A stretch of DNA of 64,000 nt from Lentibacter sp. (lineage in GTDB: Bacteria > Pseudomonadota > Alphaproteobacteria > Rhodobacterales > Rhodobacteraceae), in the NCBI GenBank assembly GCA_016744435.1, contig JADGEJ010000004.1, forward strand, positions 52,638-116,637, given 5' to 3'. Positions 9,645-19,751 of this stretch are shown here, one piece after another. Under the pieces are notes generated by a model, which made no database searches, had not been told where the DNA came from, and saw nothing but the letters and a program-made list of their open reading frames with translations. The translations under genes and the position numbers were made by a program. Each line of letters starts with the position of its first letter. The stretch's first letter is position 1.

Positions 9645-10217
9645 ATGGTTGTTCTCAACAAGATCTACACCCGCACCGGCGACAAAGGCGAAACAGCGCT
9701 TGGCAACGGTACGCGCGTGGCCAAGCACTCGGCCCGTGTTACGGCCTATGGCACCTCTGACGAGCTGAACGCCTTTATCGGCGTGGCACGCCTTGCCGCC
9801 TCTGGCGAAACAGACACCGCCCTTTCACGCATTCAAAATGACCTCTTTGATCTGGGGGCCGACATGTGCACTCCCGACCCTGCGAAAGATGCCGAAGCCG
9901 AGTATCCACCGCTGCGCATCGTGATGGAACAAACCCTGCGACTCGAAACCGAGATCGACACGATGAACGCAGCGCTTACGCCTCTGCGAAGCTTCATTCT
10001 CCCCGGCGGTTCGGCGCTGTCGGCGCATCTGCACGTCTGCCGCACCGTCGCCCGCCGCGCCGAGCGCTTGGCAACCGAACTTGCCGAAACAGAAGACGTT
10101 AACATGCGGGCGATCAAATACCTCAACCGCCTGAGTGACTGGTTCTTCGTCGCTGCGCGCATGGCTAATGAAAGCGGCACAACCGATGTGCTCTGGGTGC
10201 CGGGTGCAAGCCGCTAA
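9645..10217 (+). CDS. Cob(I)alamin adenosyltransferase, PduO/MMAB type
   Basis: A 190-residue ATP:cob(I)alamin adenosyltransferase. It opens with the ATP-binding YTRTGDKGETALGNG signature and carries the C-terminal CRTVARRAERLA helix and SDWFFVAAR, as in PduO-type enzymes. It makes adenosylcobalamin, the cofactor of methylmalonyl-CoA and ethylmalonyl-CoA mutases. Its position just before etfBA, with mcd elsewhere in the window, fits a host that runs the ethylmalonyl-CoA pathway. Confidence 0.92.
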   Translation: MVVLNKIYTRTGDKGETALGNGTRVAKHSARVTAYGTSDELNAFIGVARLAASGETDTALSRIQNDLFDLGADMCTPDPAKDAEAEYPPLRIVMEQTLRLETEIDTMNAALTPLRSFILPGGSALSAHLHVCRTVARRAERLATELAETEDVNMRAIKYLNRLSDWFFVAARMANESGTTDVLWVPGASR

Positions 10218-10416
10218 ACCCGCGGAGCGCAGTTTTTTTACGGCTGCGCAACATTCTTGCAAGTTTCAACACCCAAAAAACACTTAACGCGGCGTCCCTG
10301 AGGCAGAACGTGACGAATTTGCTCTGTTATAGAGCTTTCCGAGGCGTTATCAAACTCCGTGTAATCAAAGGAGTCGCCAGCGTGCGGCCAAATGAAACTC
10401 AAAGGAGTGAACGCCC

Positions 10417-11175
10417 ATGAAGGTGCTTGTGCCTGTCAAACGCGTGATCGACTACAACGTAAAAGTTCGCGTTAAAGCGGACGGATCCGGTGTCGATCTT
10501 GCCAATGTGAAAATGTCGATGAACCCATTCGACGAAATTGCCGTTGAAGAGGCGATCCGCCTTAAAGAAGCTGGCAAAGCCGACGAAGTTGTGGCCGTTT
10601 CTATCGGCGTGAAGCAAGCGCAGGAAACTCTGCGCACGGCTCTCGCGATGGGCGCTGACCGCGCTATCCTCGTGATTGCGACTGACGATGTCCACCAAGA
10701 CATCGAGCCGCTCGCTGTAGCCAAAATCCTTTCCAAAGTCGTTGAGGAAGAAGCCCCAGGCATCGTTCTCGCCGGTAAACAGGCGATCGACAACGACATG
10801 AACGCGACAGGCCAGATGCTGTCAGCCCTTCTCGGCTGGTCACAAGGCACGTTCGCCTCTGAGCTTGACATCGACGGCGACAAAGCCGTTGTGACGCGCG
10901 AAGTTGACGGCGGTTTGCAAACCATCAACGTGAACATGCCTGCCATCATCACTGTTGATCTGCGCCTCAACGAGCCGCGCTATGCGAGCCTGCCAAACAT
11001 CATGAAGGCCAAGAAAAAGCCGCTTGATGAGAAAACAGCAGCCGACTACGGCGTTGACGTAACGCCACGCCTCGAAGTTGTGTCTACAACCGAGCCAGCC
11101 TCGCGCAAAGCAGGCGAAATCGTCGGTTCTGTTGATGAGCTGATCGCGAAACTTAAAGAAGCGGGGGCTGTGTAA
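10417..11175 (+). CDS. etfB: Electron transfer flavoprotein beta subunit
   Basis: A 252-residue EtfB. It starts [20 protein letters not shown] and contains the AMP-binding/recognition-loop region with [20 protein letters not shown] and the conserved [24 protein letters not shown]. EtfAB accepts electrons from acyl-CoA dehydrogenases and passes them to ETF-quinone oxidoreductase. A ribosome-binding site (AAAGGAGTG) lies 8 bases before the ATG. Its TAA overlaps the etfA ATG by one base. Confidence 0.96.
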   Translation: MKVLVPVKRVIDYNVKVRVKADGSGVDLANVKMSMNPFDEIAVEEAIRLKEAGKADEVVAVSIGVKQAQETLRTALAMGADRAILVIATDDVHQDIEPLAVAKILSKVVEEEAPGIVLAGKQAIDNDMNATGQMLSALLGWSQGTFASELDIDGDKAVVTREVDGGLQTINVNMPAIITVDLRLNEPRYASLPNIMKAKKKPLDEKTAADYGVDVTPRLEVVSTTEPASRKAGEIVGSVDELIAKLKEAGAV

Positions 11176-12101
11176 TGTCTGTTCTACTCCTAGCCGAAGT
11201 CAACAATGGCGAACTCGCCATGGACGCAACTGCAAAGGCCGTAACAGCCGCCAAGTCTCTTGGTGATGTGACAGTTCTCTGCGCCGGTGCATCAGCATCT
11301 GCCGCAGGCGACGCCGCTGCAAAAATCGACGGTGTGGCCAAAGTGCTCGTCGCCGAAGACGCGTCTTTGGGCCACCGCCTTGCGGAGCCGACAGCCGCGC
11401 TGATCGTGTCACTCGCAGGCGATTACGAACACATCGTAGCGCCCGCCACGACCGACGCAAAAAACGTGATGCCTCGTGTGGCTGCGCTTCTCGACGTGAT
11501 GGTTATCTCTGACGCGTCAGGCGTTGTTGATGGCAGCACATTCGAGCGCCCTATCTACGCGGGCAATGCTATCCAGACCGTGAAGTCATCAGACAGCAAG
11601 AAAGTCATCACCTTCCGCACATCGACATTCGATGCAGCTGGTGAAGGCGGCTCAGCAAGCGTTGAAACCATCGCTGCGGCGGCTGATCCAGCCCTCTCGT
11701 CATGGGTTGAAGACAAGGTTGCAGCGTCTGACCGTCCTGAACTCACATCTGCTGGTGTGGTTGTCTCGGGTGGCCGCGGTGTTGGCTCGGAAGATGACTT
11801 TAAGCTCATCGAAACCCTCGCCGACAAGCTTGGTGCTGCGGTTGGCGCATCGCGCGCCGCTGTTGACTCAGGCTATGCTCCGAACGACTGGCAAGTTGGC
11901 CAAACAGGCAAAGTTGTTGCGCCTGATCTTTACGTTGCTATCGGCATTTCGGGCGCTATTCAGCACCTTGCCGGTATGAAAGACAGCAAGATCATCGTCG
12001 CGATCAACAAAGACGAAGAAGCACCGATCTTCCAAGTGGCTGACTATGGCCTCGTGGCTGACCTGTTCACAGCAGTGCCCGAGCTTCTCGAAAAGCTCTA
12101 A
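11175..12101 (+). CDS. etfA: Electron transfer flavoprotein alpha subunit
   Basis: A 308-residue EtfA with the C-terminal FAD-binding domain (SGGRGVGSEDDF, ASRAAVDSGYAPNDWQVGQTGK, APDLYVAIGISGAIQHLAGM). It is translationally coupled to etfB by a one-base overlap and followed by a strong hairpin terminator. It is the likely electron acceptor for the methylsuccinyl-CoA dehydrogenase encoded 10 kb away and for fatty-acid beta-oxidation dehydrogenases. Confidence 0.96.
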   Translation: MSVLLLAEVNNGELAMDATAKAVTAAKSLGDVTVLCAGASASAAGDAAAKIDGVAKVLVAEDASLGHRLAEPTAALIVSLAGDYEHIVAPATTDAKNVMPRVAALLDVMVISDASGVVDGSTFERPIYAGNAIQTVKSSDSKKVITFRTSTFDAAGEGGSASVETIAAAADPALSSWVEDKVAASDRPELTSAGVVVSGGRGVGSEDDFKLIETLADKLGAAVGASRAAVDSGYAPNDWQVGQTGKVVAPDLYVAIGISGAIQHLAGMKDSKIIVAINKDEEAPIFQVADYGLVADLFTAVPELLEKL

Positions 12102-12121
12102 GGCTTTTACGCTGAAATCAA

Positions 12122-12150
12122 AAAAGGCCCGCCAATTTGGCGGGCCTTTT
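12122..12150 (+). terminator. Rho-independent terminator of etfBA
   Basis: The perfect 12-bp stem AAAAGGCCCGCC / GGCGGGCCTTTT with a 5-nt loop, 20 bases after the etfA stop. The A-tract and T-tract on both sides could also serve the convergent acyltransferase gene. Confidence 0.88.
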
Positions 12151-12166
12151 GCTTTTCGACTGTCGT

Positions 12167-12209
12167 CGGAATTTTGCAAAATTCCGAACCGTTTTCTTAC
12201 AAGAAAACG
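12167..12209. repeat. Two adjacent perfect palindromes
   Basis: CGGAATTTTGCAAAATTCCG (12167-12186) is a 20-bp perfect palindrome. It is followed after 3 bp by CGTTTTCTTACAAGAAAACG (12190-12209), a hairpin with 9-bp arms. Both lie between the convergent etfA and acyltransferase genes, next to a normal terminator. They may be additional terminators for the minus-strand gene or protein-binding sites. Confidence 0.6.
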
Positions 12210-12210
12210 A

Positions 12211-13089
12211 CTACCCTTTCAGGGACAGCGTATGTTCTCTCAGCCACGCCATAAATCCGCGCGGATCCTTCGCTAGCAATTCCATCTGCTCGTCTGTCAG
12301 TGGATCCCCCACAACTGGCGCTTGATCCTTGTTGCAACTGTGCACAACTTCATGGAGCAGCAACCCTTGGCGCAGCGTCGCAGAAATACGATTGGCAATT
12401 TGATAGGTCCGCGAGTTTGAACCCGGGTAAAAAATCGGCACCACGCGCGCGCCAGAGCGGCGGATCATCTGCGCGGTGAACACGTTCCACTCACGCTCGA
12501 TAACTGGCCCGAACATACTATCCGAGCTCGCAACAACGCCCGAGGGAAACAACGCGACAAGGCCACCCTGTTTAAGATGCGCCATCGCCTTTGCGCGCAT
12601 TTCAACAAATTTCTTTTGCGCATCATCCTCATACGGGAAAGGCACCGGGATCATATACTCAGTCGCCGCTTCGTCGATCCCTGTCAGCAAAGCGCGCGTC
12701 AGAATACGGTAGTCATTGCGCACGCGGCCGATCAGATCCGCAAAGATCATCCCGTCAACAAGCCCGTGGGGGTGGTTGGCAACCACAACAACAGGCCCCT
12801 CAACAGGGATGCGGCCGAGCTGCACTTGTGGCGTCTTGAGCTCGATGCCCATAACTTTCAGTACAGCCGGCCAGAAGGCTTGCCCTGTTGGTGTGCCTTG
12901 CTTTTCAAATTTGCGCACCAGCCGCAGGATTGTCAGTTTGCCCGTGAGCCACTCAATCGTCTTAACGACGATCGCTTTGCCACGGCTATCAAACGAGTTT
13001 GCATAGGTCAGCGAGCGGCGGTCATACTGTGTATCAACCGACTCGTCGTTTGCCACTTCGGCGGGCTGCTTTTGCGTCTGGTCTACCAA
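12211..13089 (-). CDS. Lysophospholipid acyltransferase (PlsC-like)
   Basis: A 292-residue acyltransferase of the PlsC/hemolysin-like group. The catalytic block NHPHGLVDGM is at about residues 107-116. The NHPxGxxDG form (one residue longer than the usual HX4D) is the variant known from hemolysin-type acyltransferases. A second conserved block, ALFPSGV, follows at about residue 180. It probably transfers acyl groups to a lysolipid at the inner membrane. The start ATG overlaps no neighbour; the HPr gene lies 30 bp upstream on the same strand. Confidence 0.85.
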   Translation of the reverse strand: MVDQTQKQPAEVANDESVDTQYDRRSLTYANSFDSRGKAIVVKTIEWLTGKLTILRLVRKFEKQGTPTGQAFWPAVLKVMGIELKTPQVQLGRIPVEGPVVVVANHPHGLVDGMIFADLIGRVRNDYRILTRALLTGIDEAATEYMIPVPFPYEDDAQKKFVEMRAKAMAHLKQGGLVALFPSGVVASSDSMFGPVIEREWNVFTAQMIRRSGARVVPIFYPGSNSRTYQIANRISATLRQGLLLHEVVHSCNKDQAPVVGDPLTDEQMELLAKDPRGFMAWLREHTLSLKG

Positions 13090-13119
13090 TCAATGCCTCG
13101 GTTTCATCGCAGGCTCGGC

Positions 13120-13398
13120 CTACATATCTTCCCCGAACCGGTCTGCCACCAAGGCCTCAAGCGCTGAGGCAAGGGCTTCGGCGTCCGGTCCCGCAGTCTG
13201 AACGTCAATAGAACTTCCTTTTGCCGCTGCCAACATCAAAAGTCCCATGATGCTATCGCCGCTTGCGTTCATCCCGTCTTTGCTAACGTCGGCGCGCGCG
13301 TCAAACCCTTCGACCACTTCAACAAGCTTCGCAGATGCCCGCGCGTGCAGGCCTTTCTCATTGATGATCTTAAGTGTTTTCTGATGTGTCTCTGACAT
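13120..13398 (-). CDS. HPr-family phosphocarrier protein
   Basis: A 92-residue HPr. The phosphorylatable histidine is His18 in GLHARASAKL, and the regulatory serine lies in NASGDSIMGLL (about residue 49), the target of HprK. It belongs to the alphaproteobacterial regulatory PTS (PTS-Ntr) together with the EIIA and HprK genes next to it. No sugar permease is visible, so the role is regulatory rather than sugar uptake. Confidence 0.93.
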   Translation of the reverse strand: MSETHQKTLKIINEKGLHARASAKLVEVVEGFDARADVSKDGMNASGDSIMGLLMLAAAKGSSIDVQTAGPDAEALASALEALVADRFGEDM

Positions 13399-13419
13399 CC
13401 CTGCGCCCCATTTTTCTCG

Positions 13420-13809
13420 TTACGTATTTACGTTTTGGCTGTCGATATATTTGCGGCCAGCGTCAAGCGCCAGCCGGACAGCATCAGGCACCGGCATGTG
13501 CCGCGACTTCGCCAGTTTGATCAGCATCGGCAAGTTGGCCCCATACAGAATGCGTCGGTTTTCTACCTTGCAAGCCAACAGTGACAAGTTTGAAGGAGAG
13601 CCACCGAACATATCGGTCACAACGACAACGCCGCCGTCTTGGTCCACTTCGTCCGCCGCGATGCAAATTTCTGATTGTTTTTCGCGGCGGTCATGATCGG
13701 CTTCGATCATCACGGCGCGCACGCCCTTTTGGCGGCCCACAACATGCTCAACCGCCGCAAGATATTCCTGCGCCAGCCCTCCATGTGCAACGATCACTAT
13801 TCCGATCAA
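13420..13809 (-). CDS. PTS EIIA component, mannose/fructose class
   Basis: A 129-residue EIIA-Man-type domain. The phosphorylatable His9 is in IVIVAHGGLA and the VTDMFGGSPSNLSL block is at about residue 65. It is a single-domain protein that takes phosphate from HPr. In alphaproteobacteria this gene regularly lies between rapZ and the HPr gene, downstream of chvGI, as here, forming a carbon/stress regulatory module. Confidence 0.92.
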   Translation of the reverse strand: MIGIVIVAHGGLAQEYLAAVEHVVGRQKGVRAVMIEADHDRREKQSEICIAADEVDQDGGVVVVTDMFGGSPSNLSLLACKVENRRILYGANLPMLIKLAKSRHMPVPDAVRLALDAGRKYIDSQNVNT

Positions 13810-13850
13810 GGCCTATCCCTTTTCGCAAGCCGCGCTGGCGACACGCCCAC

Positions 13851-14771
13851 TCAGGTTGCAGGACGCTCCAGCTCGCGGTGTCTTATTGACACTTGCCAGT
13901 CCTGTTCTGCAAGGGCTTTCGCAAGCATTTCAGCGAGTGTGACCGAGCGGTGCCGCCCTCCCGTGCACCCAAAGGCGAGTGAAAAATGTGCTTTTCCCTC
14001 TGCACGGTAGGCGGGCAGCAATTCAAGCGCCAGATCTCGCACCCGTGCAAAAAAACTGTCAAAGCGCGCATCAGCTGTGACATATTCTTGCACCGCGGCA
14101 TCAAGGCCCGTGAGTCCACGCAATTCCGCTTCCCAATGCGGGTTGCGCAAAAAGCGGCAATCCAAAACCATATCAACACCGCGTGGCAGCCCGCGTTTAT
14201 ATGAAAATGATTGCACCGAAAGCGCCAATTGCGGCGTTCCCGCGCGGCCAAACCAGCGCGACAGGTCTTCGCGCAACTCGTGCGGAGAGAGCTCGGAGGT
14301 GTCGATCAATACATCCGCGCGAGTGCGGACAGATGCCAGCAAGTCAAACTCGCGGCGCACGCCGATTTTGGGGCTTTCATGCGGTGCCAAAGGGTGCCTG
14401 CGGCGGGTTTCAGAGAACCGGCGCAGCAGCACATCTTCGCTGCTATCAAGGTAGAGCAACTCGGCCTGGACGTCATAACGCCGCGCGCTGCTATCAATCG
14501 CCTCAAGCAGTGCAGCGGCTGAAAAATCGCGGTTGCGCGCATCAAGCCCAAGCGCCAGCGGGCGTGCCAACGGCGGCCCGTCAAGCAGGCGCTCGACAAG
14601 GCTGAGCGGCAGGTTGTCGATCGCCTCATAGCCGAGGTCCTCAAGAACGTCGATCGCGGTGCTGCGCCCTGCCCCGGAAGGGCCAGTGACGAACACCAGT
14701 CGTTTGCTTGCTTTTTTCATTGCACTTGGCCTTTCGTTTTGGCGCAGCTCGGTTGTGGCGCGTTCAGTCAC
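13851..14771 (-). CDS. rapZ: RNase adapter / NTPase RapZ
   Basis: A RapZ (YvcJ) family protein of about 306 residues. Walker [10 protein letters not shown] and [14 protein letters not shown] are near the N-terminus, the C-terminal domain carries [15 protein letters not shown], and the middle holds [14 protein letters not shown]. The ORF track start (GTG 14780) overlaps hprK further. The GTG at 14771 (overlapping the hprK TGA) and the ATG at 14720 ([10 protein letters not shown]) are both plausible; I chose 14771. E. coli RapZ controls a small RNA for GlmS; in alphaproteobacteria the role is less clear. Confidence 0.92.
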   Translation of the reverse strand: MTERATTELRQNERPSAMKKASKRLVFVTGPSGAGRSTAIDVLEDLGYEAIDNLPLSLVERLLDGPPLARPLALGLDARNRDFSAAALLEAIDSSARRYDVQAELLYLDSSEDVLLRRFSETRRRHPLAPHESPKIGVRREFDLLASVRTRADVLIDTSELSPHELREDLSRWFGRAGTPQLALSVQSFSYKRGLPRGVDMVLDCRFLRNPHWEAELRGLTGLDAAVQEYVTADARFDSFFARVRDLALELLPAYRAEGKAHFSLAFGCTGGRHRSVTLAEMLAKALAEQDWQVSIRHRELERPAT

Positions 14772-15183
14772 AACGCCCACCCTTTAGATATTGCACTATT
14801 GCAGCCGCAAAACCACGGGTCTCTACTTTGTGAAGGCAAGCAATCTGCACGCCCTGGATGCGGCAACGGCGCCTTGGAGGCAGGCGCTCGGTTTCAACTG
14901 CACCCATCTCAATCACGAGACCAACAGGTGCTGGCGCGGCAGGTGTCGCCATAAGAAGGCCGATGTAGCGTGCTTCGATTTTGCCTTTGATAGCCTCAGG
15001 GCAATGCGCCCAAATCTGGCCGCCTTCTGCCCGCAAAATAACACCGTCGTCGGCAATAAGTTCAGCGCCCAGAGCCATGAGGTCAAGCGCCAAAGCCGAC
15101 TTTCCGCTGCCCGATTCGCCACGCAAAAGCACCGCTTTTGCGCCAAACGAAACAGCAGTGGCGTGGACCGGTGTTGACGCCAC
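14764..15183 (-). CDS. hprK: HPr kinase/phosphorylase, short alphaproteobacterial form
   Basis: A 139-residue protein with Walker [25 protein letters not shown] and the later EARYIGLL. It contains only the catalytic C-terminal domain, less than half the length of the Firmicutes enzyme, which is normal for alphaproteobacterial HprK. It phosphorylates the serine of HPr. It lies 5 bp after the chvG stop and overlaps rapZ, so the whole chvI to HPr block is probably one operon. Confidence 0.9.
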   Translation of the reverse strand: MASTPVHATAVSFGAKAVLLRGESGSGKSALALDLMALGAELIADDGVILRAEGGQIWAHCPEAIKGKIEARYIGLLMATPAAPAPVGLVIEMGAVETERLPPRRRCRIQGVQIACLHKVETRGFAAAIVQYLKGGRCD

Positions 15184-15188
15184 GCGAG

Positions 15189-16877
15189 TTAAACCGGCAG
15201 GCCCACCACGAAGCGCGCGCCGAGCGGCTCTGAGGTGGCGTCCACGTCTGTGGGGCGGATGTTTTCTGCCCAGATAACCCCGTCATGTGCCTCGATAATC
15301 TGCTTGGAAATCGCAAGGCCCAACCCGGAATTATTGCCAAACTGCTGTTCAGGCCGCTCTGAATAGAAGCGTTTGAAAATCTTGGTCAGCGCCTCTTCCG
15401 GGATGCCGGGGCCCGTGTCTTCAACGACAACCAGAACACGGTTTTCGCGTTGGCGCGCCCAGACGCGGATCGCGTCTCCGTCTTCGCAGAACGAAACTGC
15501 ATTGGTAATCAGGTTGACAAACACCTGCGCAAGACGTGCCTCCAGCCCATTCAAAATAATCGGCTGCTGTGGCAAATCACTAATGAAATCAATGCCTTTC
15601 GACTTAGCATCTTCACCAAGGAATTGGCAAAGATTGCCGATCATATTGAGAAGATCGAAAGTTTCCTGCTCTTCTTTTACAAGCTCACTGTCGAGGCGCG
15701 ACGCGTTCGAGATGTCACTTACCAACCGGTCAAGCCGCCGCACATCATGCTCGATCACATTGAGGAGTTTCTCGCGCTGATCGTCACGTTTCGCGACACG
15801 CAGCGTGCCCACGGCTGAACGTAGGCTTGCCAGTGGATTTTTGATCTCATGGGCCACATCGGCGGCGAATTGTTCGTTGGCATCAATCCGGTCGTAGAGC
15901 GCCGAGACCATGCCTCTGAGCGCGCCTGACAATCGGCCAATCTCATCTGGGCGTGCCGTAAGATCGGGAATTCTGATGCGCCCAGGCGAAACATTGCGGC
16001 TGTCTTTATCAAGGCCCAGTCGCGCTGAGGCGGCCAAATCACTCAGCGGATTGGCGATGGTTGACGCCAGCACCAAGCTCAGCCCCACCGAGATCAGCAC
16101 ACCAACAAGAAACATTTGCAGCACGCGCTCTCGCTCAAGGCGTACTAGGTAGTCTATCTCGCCTGAAGCCGATGCTAAAACGACAACTCCAACCACATCA
16201 ATCGCTTGGCGGATAGGCGTGCCAACCGCAAAACTGCTGCCAGAGTTGATGCCGCCAATTTGCGGCTTACCACCCATCGCAGCGGCAACGAGGAGGCGTG
16301 CCTGCTCTTCGATACTGACAGCTGGTGTGGTTTTCTGGCTAGAGAACGGTGAAGCGACAGTGTTCCAAACCCAGTTCAATCCATCCGTCAAATAGGTGTT
16401 TTGTTGAACGTCGCTTTTGCTGTCAATATCGGCGGAGAGGCCTTTACCGCGGGTCTGCGCTACGAGCGTTTCGCCGCCATCGAACACAAAAACCTCAAGG
16501 CCTTCACGAAGATCAAGCCCCTCCAGCGCGGCCTTCACGTCAACGCCATCGCCCGTAGCAAGATTGACCGGCGCGCCAAGAGGCATCTGAGCTTCAAGCA
16601 CATCAGCGATCAACTCGACTTCGCCAACGAGGCCTTTGGCCCGCTGCAGAGCCAGCCCGTCACGCGACGAATTGAGATATAATATCCCGGCCAGAAGCAG
16701 AGACATCGCAATGAGATTGAAGGTGATGATTTTGCGCGCCAAGGGCGAATGCCGCAACGTGAAAAACCCGCGCCGCTCACGGCGGGCGCGGATCGCGTCA
16801 TCAACGGTGCTATGCGGGGCGATGAAGTCATCGCCCAACACCACATCTCCGTCACGTTCTGGTGCCAATTCCCTCAC
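15189..16877 (-). CDS. chvG: Sensor histidine kinase ChvG
   Basis: A 562-residue membrane kinase. The first transmembrane helix is at about residues 48-67, followed by a periplasmic sensing region of ~170 residues, a second helix at about 238-258, HAMP, the H-box DVAHEIKNPLASLRS, and the ATPase domain with a DTGPGIP G-box and SGLGLAISKQI. ChvG/ChvI (ExoS/ChvI) senses envelope and acid stress in alphaproteobacteria and is inhibited by the periplasmic repressor ExoR in rhizobia; no exoR is visible here. It is followed directly by hprK. Confidence 0.92.
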   Translation of the reverse strand: MRELAPERDGDVVLGDDFIAPHSTVDDAIRARRERRGFFTLRHSPLARKIITFNLIAMSLLLAGILYLNSSRDGLALQRAKGLVGEVELIADVLEAQMPLGAPVNLATGDGVDVKAALEGLDLREGLEVFVFDGGETLVAQTRGKGLSADIDSKSDVQQNTYLTDGLNWVWNTVASPFSSQKTTPAVSIEEQARLLVAAAMGGKPQIGGINSGSSFAVGTPIRQAIDVVGVVVLASASGEIDYLVRLERERVLQMFLVGVLISVGLSLVLASTIANPLSDLAASARLGLDKDSRNVSPGRIRIPDLTARPDEIGRLSGALRGMVSALYDRIDANEQFAADVAHEIKNPLASLRSAVGTLRVAKRDDQREKLLNVIEHDVRRLDRLVSDISNASRLDSELVKEEQETFDLLNMIGNLCQFLGEDAKSKGIDFISDLPQQPIILNGLEARLAQVFVNLITNAVSFCEDGDAIRVWARQRENRVLVVVEDTGPGIPEEALTKIFKRFYSERPEQQFGNNSGLGLAISKQIIEAHDGVIWAENIRPTDVDATSEPLGARFVVGLPV

Positions 16878-16946
16878 CGCATTCTACCGGATAGCGCCCT
16901 TCTGGGCTTAAGACTTCACAGTTTTTTTCAGCGTGGCCGTAACGAC

Positions 16947-17648
16947 CTACTCTTCGTTGTACCTGTAACCGATACCATAGAGGGTCTCAATGGCTGAGAA
17001 AGTTTCATCAACGCTGCGCATTTTTTTGCGAAGGCGTTTGATATGGCTGTCGATTGTGCGGTCATCCACATAAACTTGGTCGTCATAGGCAACGTCCATC
17101 AGCTGATCGCGGCTTTTGACGAAACCGGGGCGTTGTGCCAGCGCTTGCAGCAGCAAGAACTCGGTCACAGTCAGCGAAACATCCTGGCCCTTCCAAGACA
17201 CCGCATGGCGCAGTGGGTCCATCTTGAGTTCGCCACGGTCCATAACTTTGGTTTCTTCAGTGTCTGCGACAACATCTCCTGAAATAGCGTCTTGGCGACG
17301 CAGGAGAGCGCGAATGCGTTCCACGAGAAGGCGTTGTGAAAATGGCTTTTTCACATAATCATCGGCGCCCATGCGCAGGCCGAGAACTTCATCGATCTCG
17401 TCATCCTTAGATGTCAGAAAGATAACTGGCATTGATGTTTTTTGACGTAGACGCTGCAAAAGATCCATCCCGTCCATGCGCGGCATCTTGATATCAAGCA
17501 CTGCCATATCGGGAAGTTTTTTGTTGAATGCGTCCAGCGCCTGCTGGCCGTCATGATAAGTTTCAACCTCGAAGCCTTCGGCTTCAAGGCACATAGCTAC
17601 TGATGTCAGAATATTCCTGTCATCGTCCACAAGGGCGATTTTGGACAT
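16947..17648 (-). CDS. chvI: Response regulator ChvI
   Basis: A 233-residue OmpR-type regulator. The receiver opens [12 protein letters not shown], with the phospho-Asp in [12 protein letters not shown] and Lys in FLTSKDD, then a winged-helix DNA-binding domain ending [10 protein letters not shown]. The ORF track extends to 17741, but the ATG at 17648 has AAAGGAAC upstream and gives the family N-terminus. It pairs with ChvG 69 bp downstream and is divergent from pckA, an arrangement also seen in rhizobia and Agrobacterium. Confidence 0.93.
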   Translation of the reverse strand: MSKIALVDDDRNILTSVAMCLEAEGFEVETYHDGQQALDAFNKKLPDMAVLDIKMPRMDGMDLLQRLRQKTSMPVIFLTSKDDEIDEVLGLRMGADDYVKKPFSQRLLVERIRALLRRQDAISGDVVADTEETKVMDRGELKMDPLRHAVSWKGQDVSLTVTEFLLLQALAQRPGFVKSRDQLMDVAYDDQVYVDDRTIDSHIKRLRKKMRSVDETFSAIETLYGIGYRYNEE

Positions 17649-17853
17649 TTCAATGTTCCTTTTACTGCTCTCAATATACCAGCTTAGGCCAGCTTTTTTT
17701 CTGACCATCGCCTTTTTCACGCTCGCAATCAACCCCGACAACGAATCAGTCGCGCTTTAGCGTCAACTTTGTGGCAAAAAGGTTTGAGAAATGGCTAAAT
17801 TACCTCACTTTCCATTTCAAACACCCGTAGATTTGGCAAGATACCGCCTCTGG

Positions 17854-17907
17854 TTGCGCTAAACTCTATTTGATTGCGCTAACTACACCATTAGCGTCTG
17901 TTGCGCT
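17854..17907. promoter_or_regulatory. Triple TTGCGCT direct repeat between chvI and pckA
   Basis: The 376-bp divergent region between chvI and pckA contains TTGCGCT at 17854, 17874 and 17901. The first two are exactly 20 bp apart and extend to TTGCGCTAA. The spacing of about two helical turns suggests a regulator bound on one face of the DNA, controlling pckA or chvI. The rest of the region holds no gene. Confidence 0.45.
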
Positions 17908-18024
17908 CTAAAACCGACATGCTATGAGGCCCCCACGCGAGTCACGTTCGCTGACAGAGTTTAGCTGACGGACGCATTGAGCGCGTAGCAACAGCCGCAA
18001 ACACGGCCCAAGGAGCAAGGCACA

Positions 18025-19623
<1,599 letters not shown>

Positions 19624-19650
19624 AGGCTACTCTCGGCATGACTTTATGGT

Positions 19651-19678
19651 GAGCGCCTTTCGGGGCGCTCTCTTTTTA
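19651..19678 (+). terminator. Terminator of pckA
   Basis: GAGCGCC-TTTC-GGGGCGCTC followed by TCTTTTT, 27 bp after the pckA stop. Confidence 0.85.
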
Positions 19679-19751
19679 TCTGTTAGCTATTTAAGGTTGC
19701 ACTTGGTATCAGACACGACCACCCTAGCGAGTGAACAACTTGAGAGCAAAA

